A stretch of 64,000 bases of DNA from contig NZ_JACWUO010000012.1 of the NCBI RefSeq assembly GCF_020857975.1, positions 1-64,000 of the forward strand. The letters are read 5' to 3'. Numbering within the stretch: position 1 is the first letter of the stretch; the number at the start of each line of letters is the position of its first letter. Origin of the DNA: Stenotrophomonas rhizophila. Its GTDB lineage: Bacteria > Pseudomonadota > Gammaproteobacteria > Xanthomonadales > Xanthomonadaceae. The position numbers were made by a program, and so were the translations under genes. The notes beneath the pieces are model-generated. The model searched no databases and was not told the origin of the DNA. It was given only the letters and a program-made list of their open reading frames with translations. This document shows positions 57,109 through 64,000 of the stretch, one piece after another.

Positions 57109-58422
57109 ATGCTCTGCTCCCGTCCTGCCGCGCGCCGGCTGCTGCTTCCCTTCCTGCTGCTGGCCAGCAGCCAGGCTCACGCCGCCGTGCCCGCCGACCT
57201 GGCCCCGCTGGCCGGCGGCCTGCCGCTGATCCTTGCGCTGGCGGTACTGGGCGGCCTGGTGTTGAACCTGATGCCGTGCGTGCTGCCGGTGCTGTCGTTG
57301 AAGGTACTGTCGCTGCTCGACGCCGGCGCCGCGCCCGGCCAGGCGCGGCGGCATGCGCTGGCCTATACCGCCGGGGTGGTGCTGTCGTTCGCACTGATCG
57401 GCCTGCTGATCATCGCGCTGCGCGCCGGCGGCAACGTGCTCGGCTGGGGCTTCCAGCTGCAGCAGCCGGTGTTCGTGGCGGCGCTGGCCTGGTTGATGGT
57501 GCTGGTCGGCCTGAGCCTGGCCGGCATGTTCACCCTGGGCGGCGCGGTAGGGCAGGGCGGGCAGAAGCTGTTGGCCAAGCGCGGCTACGCCGGCGATTTC
57601 TGGGCCGGCGTGCTGGCCTGTGTGGTGGCCAGCCCCTGCGTGGCCCCGTTCATGGGCCCGCCGCTGGCCTACGCGTTCGGCGCCTCTGCGGCCGCGGCGC
57701 TGGCGGTGTTCATCGCGCTGGGGCTGGGCCTGGCCCTGCCGTTCCTGCTGGTCGGCTTCGTGCCGCGGCTGGCGCGCTGGCTGCCGCGCCCGGGCGCGTG
57801 GATGGAAACGCTGAAAGTGTTGCTGGCCTACCCGATGCTGCTCACTGCCGTCTGGCTGGTGTGGCTGCTGGGCAAGCAGAAGGGCATGGACGCGGCCGCG
57901 CTGATGCTGGCGGCCATGGTGGTGTTGGCATTGGGCCTGTGGCTGTTCGAGCAGGGCCGCTGGCGCAGCCAGGGCTGGCGACGCGGGCTGGGTGCGGCGG
58001 TGGTGCTGGTCAGCCTGCTGTCGCTGCCGGCCGTGCATCGCGTGCCGGCACCGGAAGCGGCCACCGGCGCGCCCTCGCAATTGGCCGGTGCCACCGCGTA
58101 CTCGCCGCGCGACCTGGCCCAGGCGCGCAAGGAAGGCCGCCAGGTCCTGGTGGCGGTCACCGCCGACTGGTGCATCACCTGCATCGCCAATCAGCAGACG
58201 GTACTGGGCACGTCGCGTTTCCGCGAGCTGCTGGTGTCCACCGGCACGGTGTACATGAAGGCCGACTGGACCAACAGCGATTCGCAGGTAGGGCAGTTCC
58301 TGCAGCAGCACAACGCGCCGGGCGTGCCGCTGTACGTGCTGTACCGCGGCCAGGACGACGGCGTGTTGTTGCCGCAGGTGTTGACCCACGATGCCGTGCA
58401 GAAGCTGTTGCAGCCGCAGTAA
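57109..58422 (+). CDS. DsbD-like thiol:disulfide interchange protein
   Basis: A 437-residue inner-membrane protein with a signal peptide (LLLPFLLLASSQAHA), a DsbD/CcdA transmembrane domain of about eight segments, and a C-terminal thioredoxin-like domain. The two membrane cysteines are in NLMPCVLPVLSLK and VASPCVAPFMGPPL, and the thioredoxin-like pair is in DWCITC. The N-terminal DsbD alpha domain is missing, so electrons from cytoplasmic thioredoxin would reach the periplasm through the gamma-type domain to an unknown partner. AGGA lies 6 nt before ATG 57109, which favours this start over 57103. Confidence 0.9.
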   Translation: MLCSRPAARRLLLPFLLLASSQAHAAVPADLAPLAGGLPLILALAVLGGLVLNLMPCVLPVLSLKVLSLLDAGAAPGQARRHALAYTAGVVLSFALIGLLIIALRAGGNVLGWGFQLQQPVFVAALAWLMVLVGLSLAGMFTLGGAVGQGGQKLLAKRGYAGDFWAGVLACVVASPCVAPFMGPPLAYAFGASAAAALAVFIALGLGLALPFLLVGFVPRLARWLPRPGAWMETLKVLLAYPMLLTAVWLVWLLGKQKGMDAAALMLAAMVVLALGLWLFEQGRWRSQGWRRGLGAAVVLVSLLSLPAVHRVPAPEAATGAPSQLAGATAYSPRDLAQARKEGRQVLVAVTADWCITCIANQQTVLGTSRFRELLVSTGTVYMKADWTNSDSQVGQFLQQHNAPGVPLYVLYRGQDDGVLLPQVLTHDAVQKLLQPQ

Positions 58423-58566
58423 TGCCGCGCGCGGCAGTGGTGCTGCGGGTGGCTACTATTGCGCCATAGACGATAGGGTTTGGGCCTGCGGGGCTACAAT
58501 GGCCGGCCACCGGGAAGCGCGCCTGTAGCGGCGGCGCCCGGTACCGATCACGCTTTGGAGTTCCTG

Positions 58567-59487
58567 ATGGCCAACACCCATTACTATCCGATCGGCACCC
58601 CCGGCCAGCCCTGGGGCGAGGCCGAGCGTGCACGCTGGCGGGCGACACAGCAGCGCCAGCGCAGCTACCGCGACGATGTCATCGCCGCGCTGGGGCGGCT
58701 GGACGATGCGCTGGAGGTGGTGCAGTACGGCCAGCTCCACTACGCCCCGGATCACTACCCGTTGTTTGCGGTGGTCAACCGCAACCATGATCCGGCGTTG
58801 CCCACCGCGCTGGTCACCGGCGGCGTGCACGGCTATGAAACCAGCGGCGTGCATGGCGCGCTGCAGTTCCTGGAGCAGCATGCCCACGCCTATGCCGGGC
58901 GCATCAACCTGGTGGTGGCGCCGTGCGTGAGCCCGTGGGGCTACGAACGCATCCAGCGCTGGAACCCCGATGCGGTCGACCCCAACCGCAGCTTCCGTGA
59001 CGGTGGGCTGATCGAGGAGGCCGCCGCGCTGATGCGCTGGATGGCCGCGCGTGGCGATGCGCTGCTGGTGCACATGGACCTGCACGAAACCACCGACAGC
59101 GACGCCCACGAATTCGATCCGGCGCGCTGCGCCCGCGACGGCAAACCGCTGGAGCCGGAGATCATTCCCGATGGCTTCTATGTGATCGGCAACAGCGAAG
59201 ACCCGCAGCCGGCGTTCCAGCAGGCACTGATCGCTGCGGTGGAGAAGATCACCCATATCGCCCCGGCCGATGCCAAGGGCGAGCTGATCGGCATGCCGCT
59301 GCAGTCGCCCGGGGTGGTCTGGGGCGAGTCGCGCTCGATCGGCGCCTGCGCCGGCTTCACCGACGCGCGTTATGCCACCACCACCGAGGTCTACCCGGAC
59401 AGTCCGCGCACCACCGCACAGCAGTGCAATGACGCGCAGGTGGCAGCGGTATGCGCCGGGCTCGACCATGCGCTGGCGCAGCGGTGA
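58567..59487 (+). CDS. M14 family metallocarboxypeptidase
   Basis: A 306-residue cytoplasmic zinc protein of the M14 family, subfamily similar to the AGTPBP/succinylglutamate-desuccinylase-like branch. Zinc-ligand motifs are GGVHGYETSGVHGALQFL (His and Glu) and DLHETTDSDAHEF. The catalytic Glu is likely in TTTEVYPDS near the end. There is no signal peptide. GGAG precedes the ATG. A TACAAT box lies near 58495. The peptide substrate is unknown. Confidence 0.85.
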   Translation: MANTHYYPIGTPGQPWGEAERARWRATQQRQRSYRDDVIAALGRLDDALEVVQYGQLHYAPDHYPLFAVVNRNHDPALPTALVTGGVHGYETSGVHGALQFLEQHAHAYAGRINLVVAPCVSPWGYERIQRWNPDAVDPNRSFRDGGLIEEAAALMRWMAARGDALLVHMDLHETTDSDAHEFDPARCARDGKPLEPEIIPDGFYVIGNSEDPQPAFQQALIAAVEKITHIAPADAKGELIGMPLQSPGVVWGESRSIGACAGFTDARYATTTEVYPDSPRTTAQQCNDAQVAAVCAGLDHALAQR

Positions 59488-59520
59488 ACCGCGCGCACGC
59501 CGCTGCGGCCTGATTCGGCG

Positions 59521-60303
59521 ATGATGCCGCCCTCGTCGCCACGCCGCAGCGCGAACCCCTCGGCCACGCCCAACCCGGCTGCGGCCGATGACGGCGATGC
59601 GCTGCGCTTCTGCAGCACCTGTGCGTTTTCCGATGCGTGCACCGCGCAGGGCTACGACAAGAGCGCCCTGGCCGAGCTGCACGTGCTGGTCGACCACGTC
59701 GGCCCGTTCCATGCCGGCGACACCCTGTTCCGGGTCGGCGATGCCTTCGATGCGATCGCTGCGGTACGTGCCGGCATGGTCAAGACCTTTGTCGAAGACA
59801 GCCAGGGCAACGAGCAGGTGCTGGGTTTCAGCCTGCCTGGCGAAGTGATCGGGCTCAACGCCATCCATGGCGCGCGCTACCCGTGCAACGCGGTGGCGCT
59901 GGACACGGTGTACCTGTGCCGGTTCTCGTTCCCGAAGATGAGCGTATTGGCCACGCGCATGCCGGGGCTGCAGGCGCGCTTGTTCAGCCTGCTCAGCGCC
60001 GAGATCGGCAAGGCCGCGTTGCTGGGCGCCAACCACCGCGCCGATACCCGCGTCGCCGCGTTCCTGCTGGACCTGTCCGAGCGCTATGCGCGGCGGGGTT
60101 TCTCGGCCACGCGCCTGAACCTGGGCATGACCCGGGTGGAGATCGCCAACTACCTGCGCATGGCGCCGGAGACCGCCAGCCGGGTATTGCGCCGGCTCAT
60201 CGATGAGGGCGTGATCGCAGTCAACCAGCGCGAGATCCAGCTGTTGCAGCCGCAGCGGCTGGCCGCGCTGGCCAGCAGCGCCGAGGCCGGCGACGCCGGC
60301 TGA
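59521..60303 (+). CDS. FNR-type oxygen-responsive regulator
   Basis: A 260-residue CRP/FNR family protein. The iron-sulfur cysteines are CSTCAFSDAC (C-x2-C-x5-C) at the front and a fourth in ARYPCNAVALD, exactly as in E. coli FNR. The effector-domain beta-roll and dimer helix follow, then a helix-turn-helix with MTRVEIANYLRMAPETASRVLRRL; the E-x3-S-R core predicts a TTGAT-N4-ATCAA target. It is therefore expected to act at low oxygen. It is convergent with the flavoreductase gene, which ends 2 nt away. A candidate FNR box lies upstream of that operon at 62365. Confidence 0.93.
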   Translation: MMPPSSPRRSANPSATPNPAAADDGDALRFCSTCAFSDACTAQGYDKSALAELHVLVDHVGPFHAGDTLFRVGDAFDAIAAVRAGMVKTFVEDSQGNEQVLGFSLPGEVIGLNAIHGARYPCNAVALDTVYLCRFSFPKMSVLATRMPGLQARLFSLLSAEIGKAALLGANHRADTRVAAFLLDLSERYARRGFSATRLNLGMTRVEIANYLRMAPETASRVLRRLIDEGVIAVNQREIQLLQPQRLAALASSAEAGDAG

Positions 60304-60304
60304 G

Positions 60305-61840
60305 TCAGTACAGCTCGCAGTGCAGCCGGCCCTGCGCCTGCAGCGTGCCCCAGGCGGTAATGTCGTCATCCGGGCCGGGCAGCAGCCGGTTGACCGCCTG
60401 CTGCACCGCGCCTTCCAGGTGCTGCTTGTTACCGCACAGGTACAGGTGCGCGCCGCGCTGGAGCAGCTCGCGGACCTGCGTGGCATGCTCGGCCAGCGCA
60501 TCCTGCACGTAGTACTTGCATTGGCCGTCGCGCGAGAACGCGGTGTGCAGCGTGCCCAGTCGCCCCTGCGCCTGCCAGTCCTGCAACTGCTGGCGGTACA
60601 GGAAATCGTGCTGGCGGTGCTTCTCGCCGAATACCAGGCAGACCTGGCGGCGGTCATCGTTGGCGTGCAGCTCCTGCAGCAGCCCGATCAGCGGCGCGAT
60701 GCCGGTACCGGTGCCGACCAGCAGCAACGGGCAGTGCGGATCGGCCGGCAGATGGAAGCCGGGGTTGGAGCGGCAATACACCCGTGCGCTGCCGTCGCCG
60801 TCCAGCAGCCAGCCGGTGGCGGTGCCGCGGCGCTCACGGCCGTTGCGGGTGTAACGCACTTCGCGGATGCACAGCGCGGCGGTGTCGGCGCCGGCCGGCG
60901 AGGCGATCGAATACGCGCGGGGCAGGCACGGCGACAGCAGCTCCACCAGCGTGGCCAGCGGCAGGGTATCCGGGGTGGCGTGGTCGTGCAGCACGTCCAG
61001 CACGTCGCTGCCGTGCAGATAGGCGTCCAGCGCCTGGCGCTGGCTGGCCTTGAGCAGCCCCTTCAAGGTCTCGCTGCCGGCGCGCCGGGCAATCTCGCGC
61101 AGCACGCCCTTGCCGGGCAGGCGCAGTTCCTTGCCGGCCAGCAGCCCAACCGCCTCGTCCTGGCCGTACCAGCGCGCCAATGCCTGCAGCAGCGCCGGGT
61201 CGTTGCCGGGCACCACGTGCAGGGTATCGCCGGCACGGTAGGCGATGCCGCTGCCGCGCAGGTCCAGTTCCAGGTGCCAGGCGGCCGGGTCGCTGCCGTT
61301 GAGACGGCGCCGCGACAGAATCGGCGCACTGAACGCGTGGTCCTGCCCGTAGGCGGTGACCTGCAGGCGCAGGTCGCGGCCGGCCTCGGCGCGCCCGGCC
61401 AGCACCTCGCCCAGCACCGGTGCCCAGCGCTCGAAGAACTGCGCATAGCCGGCGTCGGCATCGACCCGCTGCAGGACCGGCGTGGCCTGGCGCTCGGCCA
61501 GCAGTGCATCGAGCATCTTGCTGAAACCGCAGAACTGCGGGTAGCCGGTATCGCCCAGGCCGAACACCGCATAGCGCAGGCCCGGCAGCGCCGGGGCCTG
61601 GCGCAGGGCTTGGGCGAACTGCTCGGCATTGGCCGGCGGCTCGCCGTCGCCGAACGAACTGGACAACGCCAGCAGCACATCGCCGGCGCCCAGCGAGGCC
61701 ACGTCGATGGCATTGAAGGGCAGCACCTGCGGCGCGAACGCCTGCAGGGCCGGGAACGCGCCCAGGCGCTGGGCCAAGGCGCGGGCGTTGCCGGATTCGG
61801 AGCCGTAGCCGACCAGCACGCGTTGAATCGGCAGGGCCAT
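60305..61840 (-). CDS. Diflavin reductase (CysJ/P450-reductase-like)
   Basis: A 511-residue soluble enzyme with an N-terminal flavodoxin domain (VLVGYGSESGNARALAQRL, then SSSFGDGEPPANAEQFAQAL), a central FAD domain (LPRAYSIASP) and a C-terminal NADPH domain (LLLVGTGTGIAPLIGLLQEL, then LYLCGNKQHLEGAV, ending ELY). This is the NADPH-to-FAD-to-FMN chain of sulfite reductase alpha or P450 reductases. No cysI, P450 or haem-oxygenase gene is nearby, so its electron acceptor is unknown. It is co-transcribed with the PAS protein, with 2 nt between stop and start. Confidence 0.9.
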   Translation of the reverse strand: MALPIQRVLVGYGSESGNARALAQRLGAFPALQAFAPQVLPFNAIDVASLGAGDVLLALSSSFGDGEPPANAEQFAQALRQAPALPGLRYAVFGLGDTGYPQFCGFSKMLDALLAERQATPVLQRVDADAGYAQFFERWAPVLGEVLAGRAEAGRDLRLQVTAYGQDHAFSAPILSRRRLNGSDPAAWHLELDLRGSGIAYRAGDTLHVVPGNDPALLQALARWYGQDEAVGLLAGKELRLPGKGVLREIARRAGSETLKGLLKASQRQALDAYLHGSDVLDVLHDHATPDTLPLATLVELLSPCLPRAYSIASPAGADTAALCIREVRYTRNGRERRGTATGWLLDGDGSARVYCRSNPGFHLPADPHCPLLLVGTGTGIAPLIGLLQELHANDDRRQVCLVFGEKHRQHDFLYRQQLQDWQAQGRLGTLHTAFSRDGQCKYYVQDALAEHATQVRELLQRGAHLYLCGNKQHLEGAVQQAVNRLLPGPDDDITAWGTLQAQGRLHCELY

Positions 61841-61842
61841 GG

Positions 61843-62271
61843 TCAGGCCGCGGCGTAGAAGTCGTCGAACTTTTCCTTGCTGAACTCCACCGCGTCGAAG
61901 TTGGCCATCAAATCGTTCACCACCCGGCGGATGCTGATGTACGAACTGATCTTGCCGTCGGCGTCGAACAGCGGCTGCACGGTGGTATCAACCACGTACA
62001 GCACGCCGCCCTTGCCCAGGTTCGGCACGATCCCGGTCCAGCTGTTGCCGGCCTTGATGGTGTCCCACATGTCCTTGTAGACCGCCTTGGGCACGTCCGG
62101 GTGGCGCACGATGCTGTGCGGCTGGCCGATCAGCTCTTCGCGCTGGAAGCCGGTGAGCGTGCAGAACAGGTCGTTGGCATAGGTGATGTTGCCCTGCAGG
62201 TCGGTGGTGGAGATCACCATCACGTTCTGCAGGGCGGTCAGCAGCTGGGCGTTGTCGGGGGCGTAGTGCAT
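61843..62271 (-). CDS. Stand-alone Aer-like PAS protein
   Basis: A 142-residue protein that is essentially one PAS domain. The stretch SIVRHPDVPKAVYKDMWDTI, followed by KAGNSWTGIV, is close to the FAD-binding PAS of the aerotaxis receptor Aer. It lacks the membrane and signalling domains of Aer. A C-terminal tail (VEFSKEKFDDFYAAA) could be a partner-binding helix. AAGGA precedes the ATG. Being joined to a flavin reductase suggests a redox-sensing pair. Confidence 0.86.
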   Translation of the reverse strand: MHYAPDNAQLLTALQNVMVISTTDLQGNITYANDLFCTLTGFQREELIGQPHSIVRHPDVPKAVYKDMWDTIKAGNSWTGIVPNLGKGGVLYVVDTTVQPLFDADGKISSYISIRRVVNDLMANFDAVEFSKEKFDDFYAAA

Positions 62272-62364
62272 GGCAGGTTCCTTGGAGCGGGGCAGGTGGG
62301 GCGGGGCATTGGCACCGCCGACGTCGTGTCCAGCTCAGGATCGGCCTGGCGCCGCGCGGCGGCC

Positions 62365-62378
62365 ATGACATTGGTCAA
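62365..62378. promoter_or_regulatory. FNR-type box
   Basis: On the minus strand TTGAC-CAAT-GTCAT, matching TTGAT-N4-ATCAA at 7 of 10 positions with the dyad TTGA/TCA intact. It lies 94 bp before the PAS gene start, a distance compatible with activation centred near -41.5 of a start site around 62330. Confidence 0.55.
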
Positions 62379-62443
62379 GCCGCAGCGCGCGCGGGCTGCG
62401 ACATTGCGTCGCAGCGGGGGGGAGCGAGGTACGTTGGCAACCG

Positions 62444-62968
62444 TTACAGGATGTCGCCGTACGAACAGCCCACGATCACCCAGCCCGGCGAATAGCTCAG
62501 GTCCACCAGCACGCGGGCGTTGCGGTTGTCCGGCAGCGACTTGCGGAAGTCCATGCCCTTCCAGCCGTAGGTCGCTTCCATCGCGGCCTGGTCCGGGCGC
62601 GGCGACATGCCGCCGATGCGATCGACGATCGCCTTGCCGCGGGTCAGTTCCTGGCCCTGCGGTACCTGCAGGGCCAGGTGCATTTCGGTGGTGCTGGACA
62701 TATTGACCAGCGTGGAGGTCTCGCCCCAGGCGGTGACCGGCGCATCGCTCTTCCACAGGCTCAGCGCCGAATCGCCGCCGGCATCGCCATGGGCGAAGTC
62801 GGACACTTGTTCGGCGTTGATCGCTTCGACAAAACCGGCGACTTCGGCGGCGGTGAGCTTGCATTCCAGCAGGCGCGACAAGGTGGCTGCGGTGCTGCCC
62901 TGGGCCTGGGCAACGGCCGGGGCAAGCAGGGCGAGGAGGGCGCAGGTTGCGAGGGATCGTGCGGACAT
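62444..62968 (-). CDS. Exported hypothetical protein, 174 aa
   Basis: A Sec signal peptide (LATCALLALLAPAVAQAQ) precedes a mature domain of about 150 residues with one Cys near the start (LLECKLTAAEV) and one near the end (VIVGCSYGDIL), probably a disulfide. Sequence features such as TSTLVNMSSTTEMHLALQV and MEATYGWKGMDFRKSLP were not recognised as a known family. It stands alone between the SDR gene and the PAS operon. Confidence 0.7.
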   Translation of the reverse strand: MSARSLATCALLALLAPAVAQAQGSTAATLSRLLECKLTAAEVAGFVEAINAEQVSDFAHGDAGGDSALSLWKSDAPVTAWGETSTLVNMSSTTEMHLALQVPQGQELTRGKAIVDRIGGMSPRPDQAAMEATYGWKGMDFRKSLPDNRNARVLVDLSYSPGWVIVGCSYGDIL

Positions 62969-63015
62969 GGTGTCTCGGATGGTTTGAGCGGAAGGGAACG
63001 GTGCGTGGCGCGCGC

Positions 63016-64000
63016 TTACCAGTCGGTAGGCGCGTAGTCCTTCAGGAACTGGCCCCAGACGTGTTCGCCGCTGTTGAAGCCGTGGATGATCGGGTCGACG
63101 ATGCGCGCGGCGCCGTCGACGATGTCCAGCGGCGGGTGGAAGCGTTCTTCCTGCACCTTCTTGGCGGCGATGTCGGCCGGATCTTCATCGGTGACCCAGC
63201 CGGTGTCCACGCTGTTCATGTGGATGCCGTCGTTCTGGTAGTCGGCCGCCGAGGTGCGCGTCATCATGTTCAGCGCGGCCTTGGCCATGTTGGTGTGCGG
63301 GTGGCGGGTGGTCTTGAAGTTGCGGTAGAACTGCCCCTCCATCGCCGACACGTTGACGATGTGCTTGTCGCGCTCGGGCGTGCGCAGCATCAGCGGCTTC
63401 AGCCGCGCGTTGATGATGAACGGTGCGATGGCGTTGACCAGCTGGGTTTCCAGCAGTTCCACCGAGGGCACTTCGGCCATCAGCAGGCGCCAGGAATTGC
63501 GCCCGCGCAGGTCCACCTGCTGCAGGTCCTGGTCCAGCCGGCCATCGGGGAACAGGTGCTGCTGGCCGACCAGTTCGTCATCCAGCAGCGGCACCTGCGA
63601 CAGTTCGGCGGCGCGGGTCAGGCCGTCGGCGCCGTTGAGGCCGCGGCCCTGTACCGCCGGCAGCGCGGCGGCCGAACCGGCCTGCAGCAGTTCGGGGCTG
63701 CGCAGGCCTTCGTAATGGCCCACCAGCTTGCGCACGGTCTCAGGCAGTTCGTGCAGGGCGGCGGTTTCGCCGGCCATCATGTGCGCGTAGAACTGCGGCG
63801 GGCGGCGCACGGTCTGGCAGGCGTTGTTGATGATGAAGTCCAGCCGCGGGCGGGTGGCCAGCAGCTCGCTGCAGAACGCTTCCACGCTGGGGGTGTGGCG
63901 CAGGTCCAGGCCGTAGACCTGCAGGCGGTGGCCCCACTCGGCGAAGTCCGGCTCTTCGGCATAACGCGCGGCCGAGTCGCGCGGGAAGCGCGTGGTCACG
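63016..64000 (-). CDS. Short-chain dehydrogenase/reductase, partial (5' end outside window)
   Basis: The visible part (about 327 residues) begins at the second beta-strand region (TTRFPRDSAARYA), so the cofactor-binding TGxxxGxG is beyond the window edge. FIINNACQTV is the NNAG-like element. The active-site region reads HIVNVSAMEGQFYRNFKTTR, then HPHTNMAKAALNMM; the Ser and Lys are present, but the residue four before the Lys is Thr, not the usual Tyr. A large insertion (about residues 85-170) is also atypical. It may therefore be an unconventional or non-catalytic SDR. Substrate unknown. Confidence 0.85.
   Translation of the reverse strand, partial: VTTRFPRDSAARYAEEPDFAEWGHRLQVYGLDLRHTPSVEAFCSELLATRPRLDFIINNACQTVRRPPQFYAHMMAGETAALHELPETVRKLVGHYEGLRSPELLQAGSAAALPAVQGRGLNGADGLTRAAELSQVPLLDDELVGQQHLFPDGRLDQDLQQVDLRGRNSWRLLMAEVPSVELLETQLVNAIAPFIINARLKPLMLRTPERDKHIVNVSAMEGQFYRNFKTTRHPHTNMAKAALNMMTRTSAADYQNDGIHMNSVDTGWVTDEDPADIAAKKVQEERFHPPLDIVDGAARIVDPIIHGFNSGEHVWGQFLKDYAPTDW

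Overview
The window is high-GC chromosomal DNA from a gammaproteobacterium of the Xanthomonadaceae, most likely Stenotrophomonas. Three things point there: the conserved block clpS, clpA, infA, aat, trxB, ftsK, lolA, rarA, crcB; the many short palindromes headed by GTAG (SMAG-type REPs, described from S. maltophilia); and the abundance of PAS/GGDEF/EAL and TonB-dependent proteins. No rRNA, tRNA, CRISPR array, transposase, integrase or prophage gene was recognised.

Layout. 0.2-7 kb: a c-di-GMP/two-component module (a PAS histidine kinase and a GGDEF-EAL-receiver partner on the minus strand, divergent from a large PAS-GGDEF-EAL protein). 7-10.6 kb: a YcaQ-like protein, clusters of about 145-bp nested palindromes and a chemotaxis-type protein. 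10.7-13.4 kb: the overlapping minus-strand operon nudJ-mnmA-hflD behind a small exported protein. 13.5-19.6 kb: clpS, clpA, infA, aat and a COG3146 protein, the core of the N-degron pathway. 20-22.1 kb: a lower-GC patch with an exported cell-wall amidase and a truncated paralogue. 22.2-31 kb: trxB, ftsK, a transglutaminase-like protein, lolA, rarA, crcB. 31.5-40.8 kb: accessory genes (WYL regulator, GST, amidohydrolase, three DUF805 membrane proteins, a tiny Q/N-rich protein, a TetR/oxidoreductase pair). 40.8-48.7 kb: an iron-acquisition locus (esterase, YncE-like propeller, HmuTUV-like ABC importer, TonB-dependent receptor) with a similar Fur-like motif at both outer ends. 48.9-54.2 kb: an EF-G paralogue behind a leader that looks like a transcription attenuator, then an autotransporter. 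54.5-58.4 kb: a tautomerase/DUF4865/LysR unit and a DsbD-like thiol reductase. 58.5-64 kb: an M14-type peptidase, an FNR-type regulator, an operon of an Aer-like PAS protein and a diflavin reductase with a candidate FNR box, an exported protein and a partial SDR.

Between genes the window is rich in repeats: SMAG palindromes, four complete about 145-bp nested palindromes with further tandem copies, a pair of about 89-bp MITE-like elements, and three copies of a 290-450-bp non-coding repeat preceded by GTTGC(T/C) hexamers or their remnants. The most promising undescribed biology is the EF-G-paralogue leader at 48.9-49.2 kb, followed by the FNR/PAS/diflavin-reductase module at 59.5-62.4 kb.
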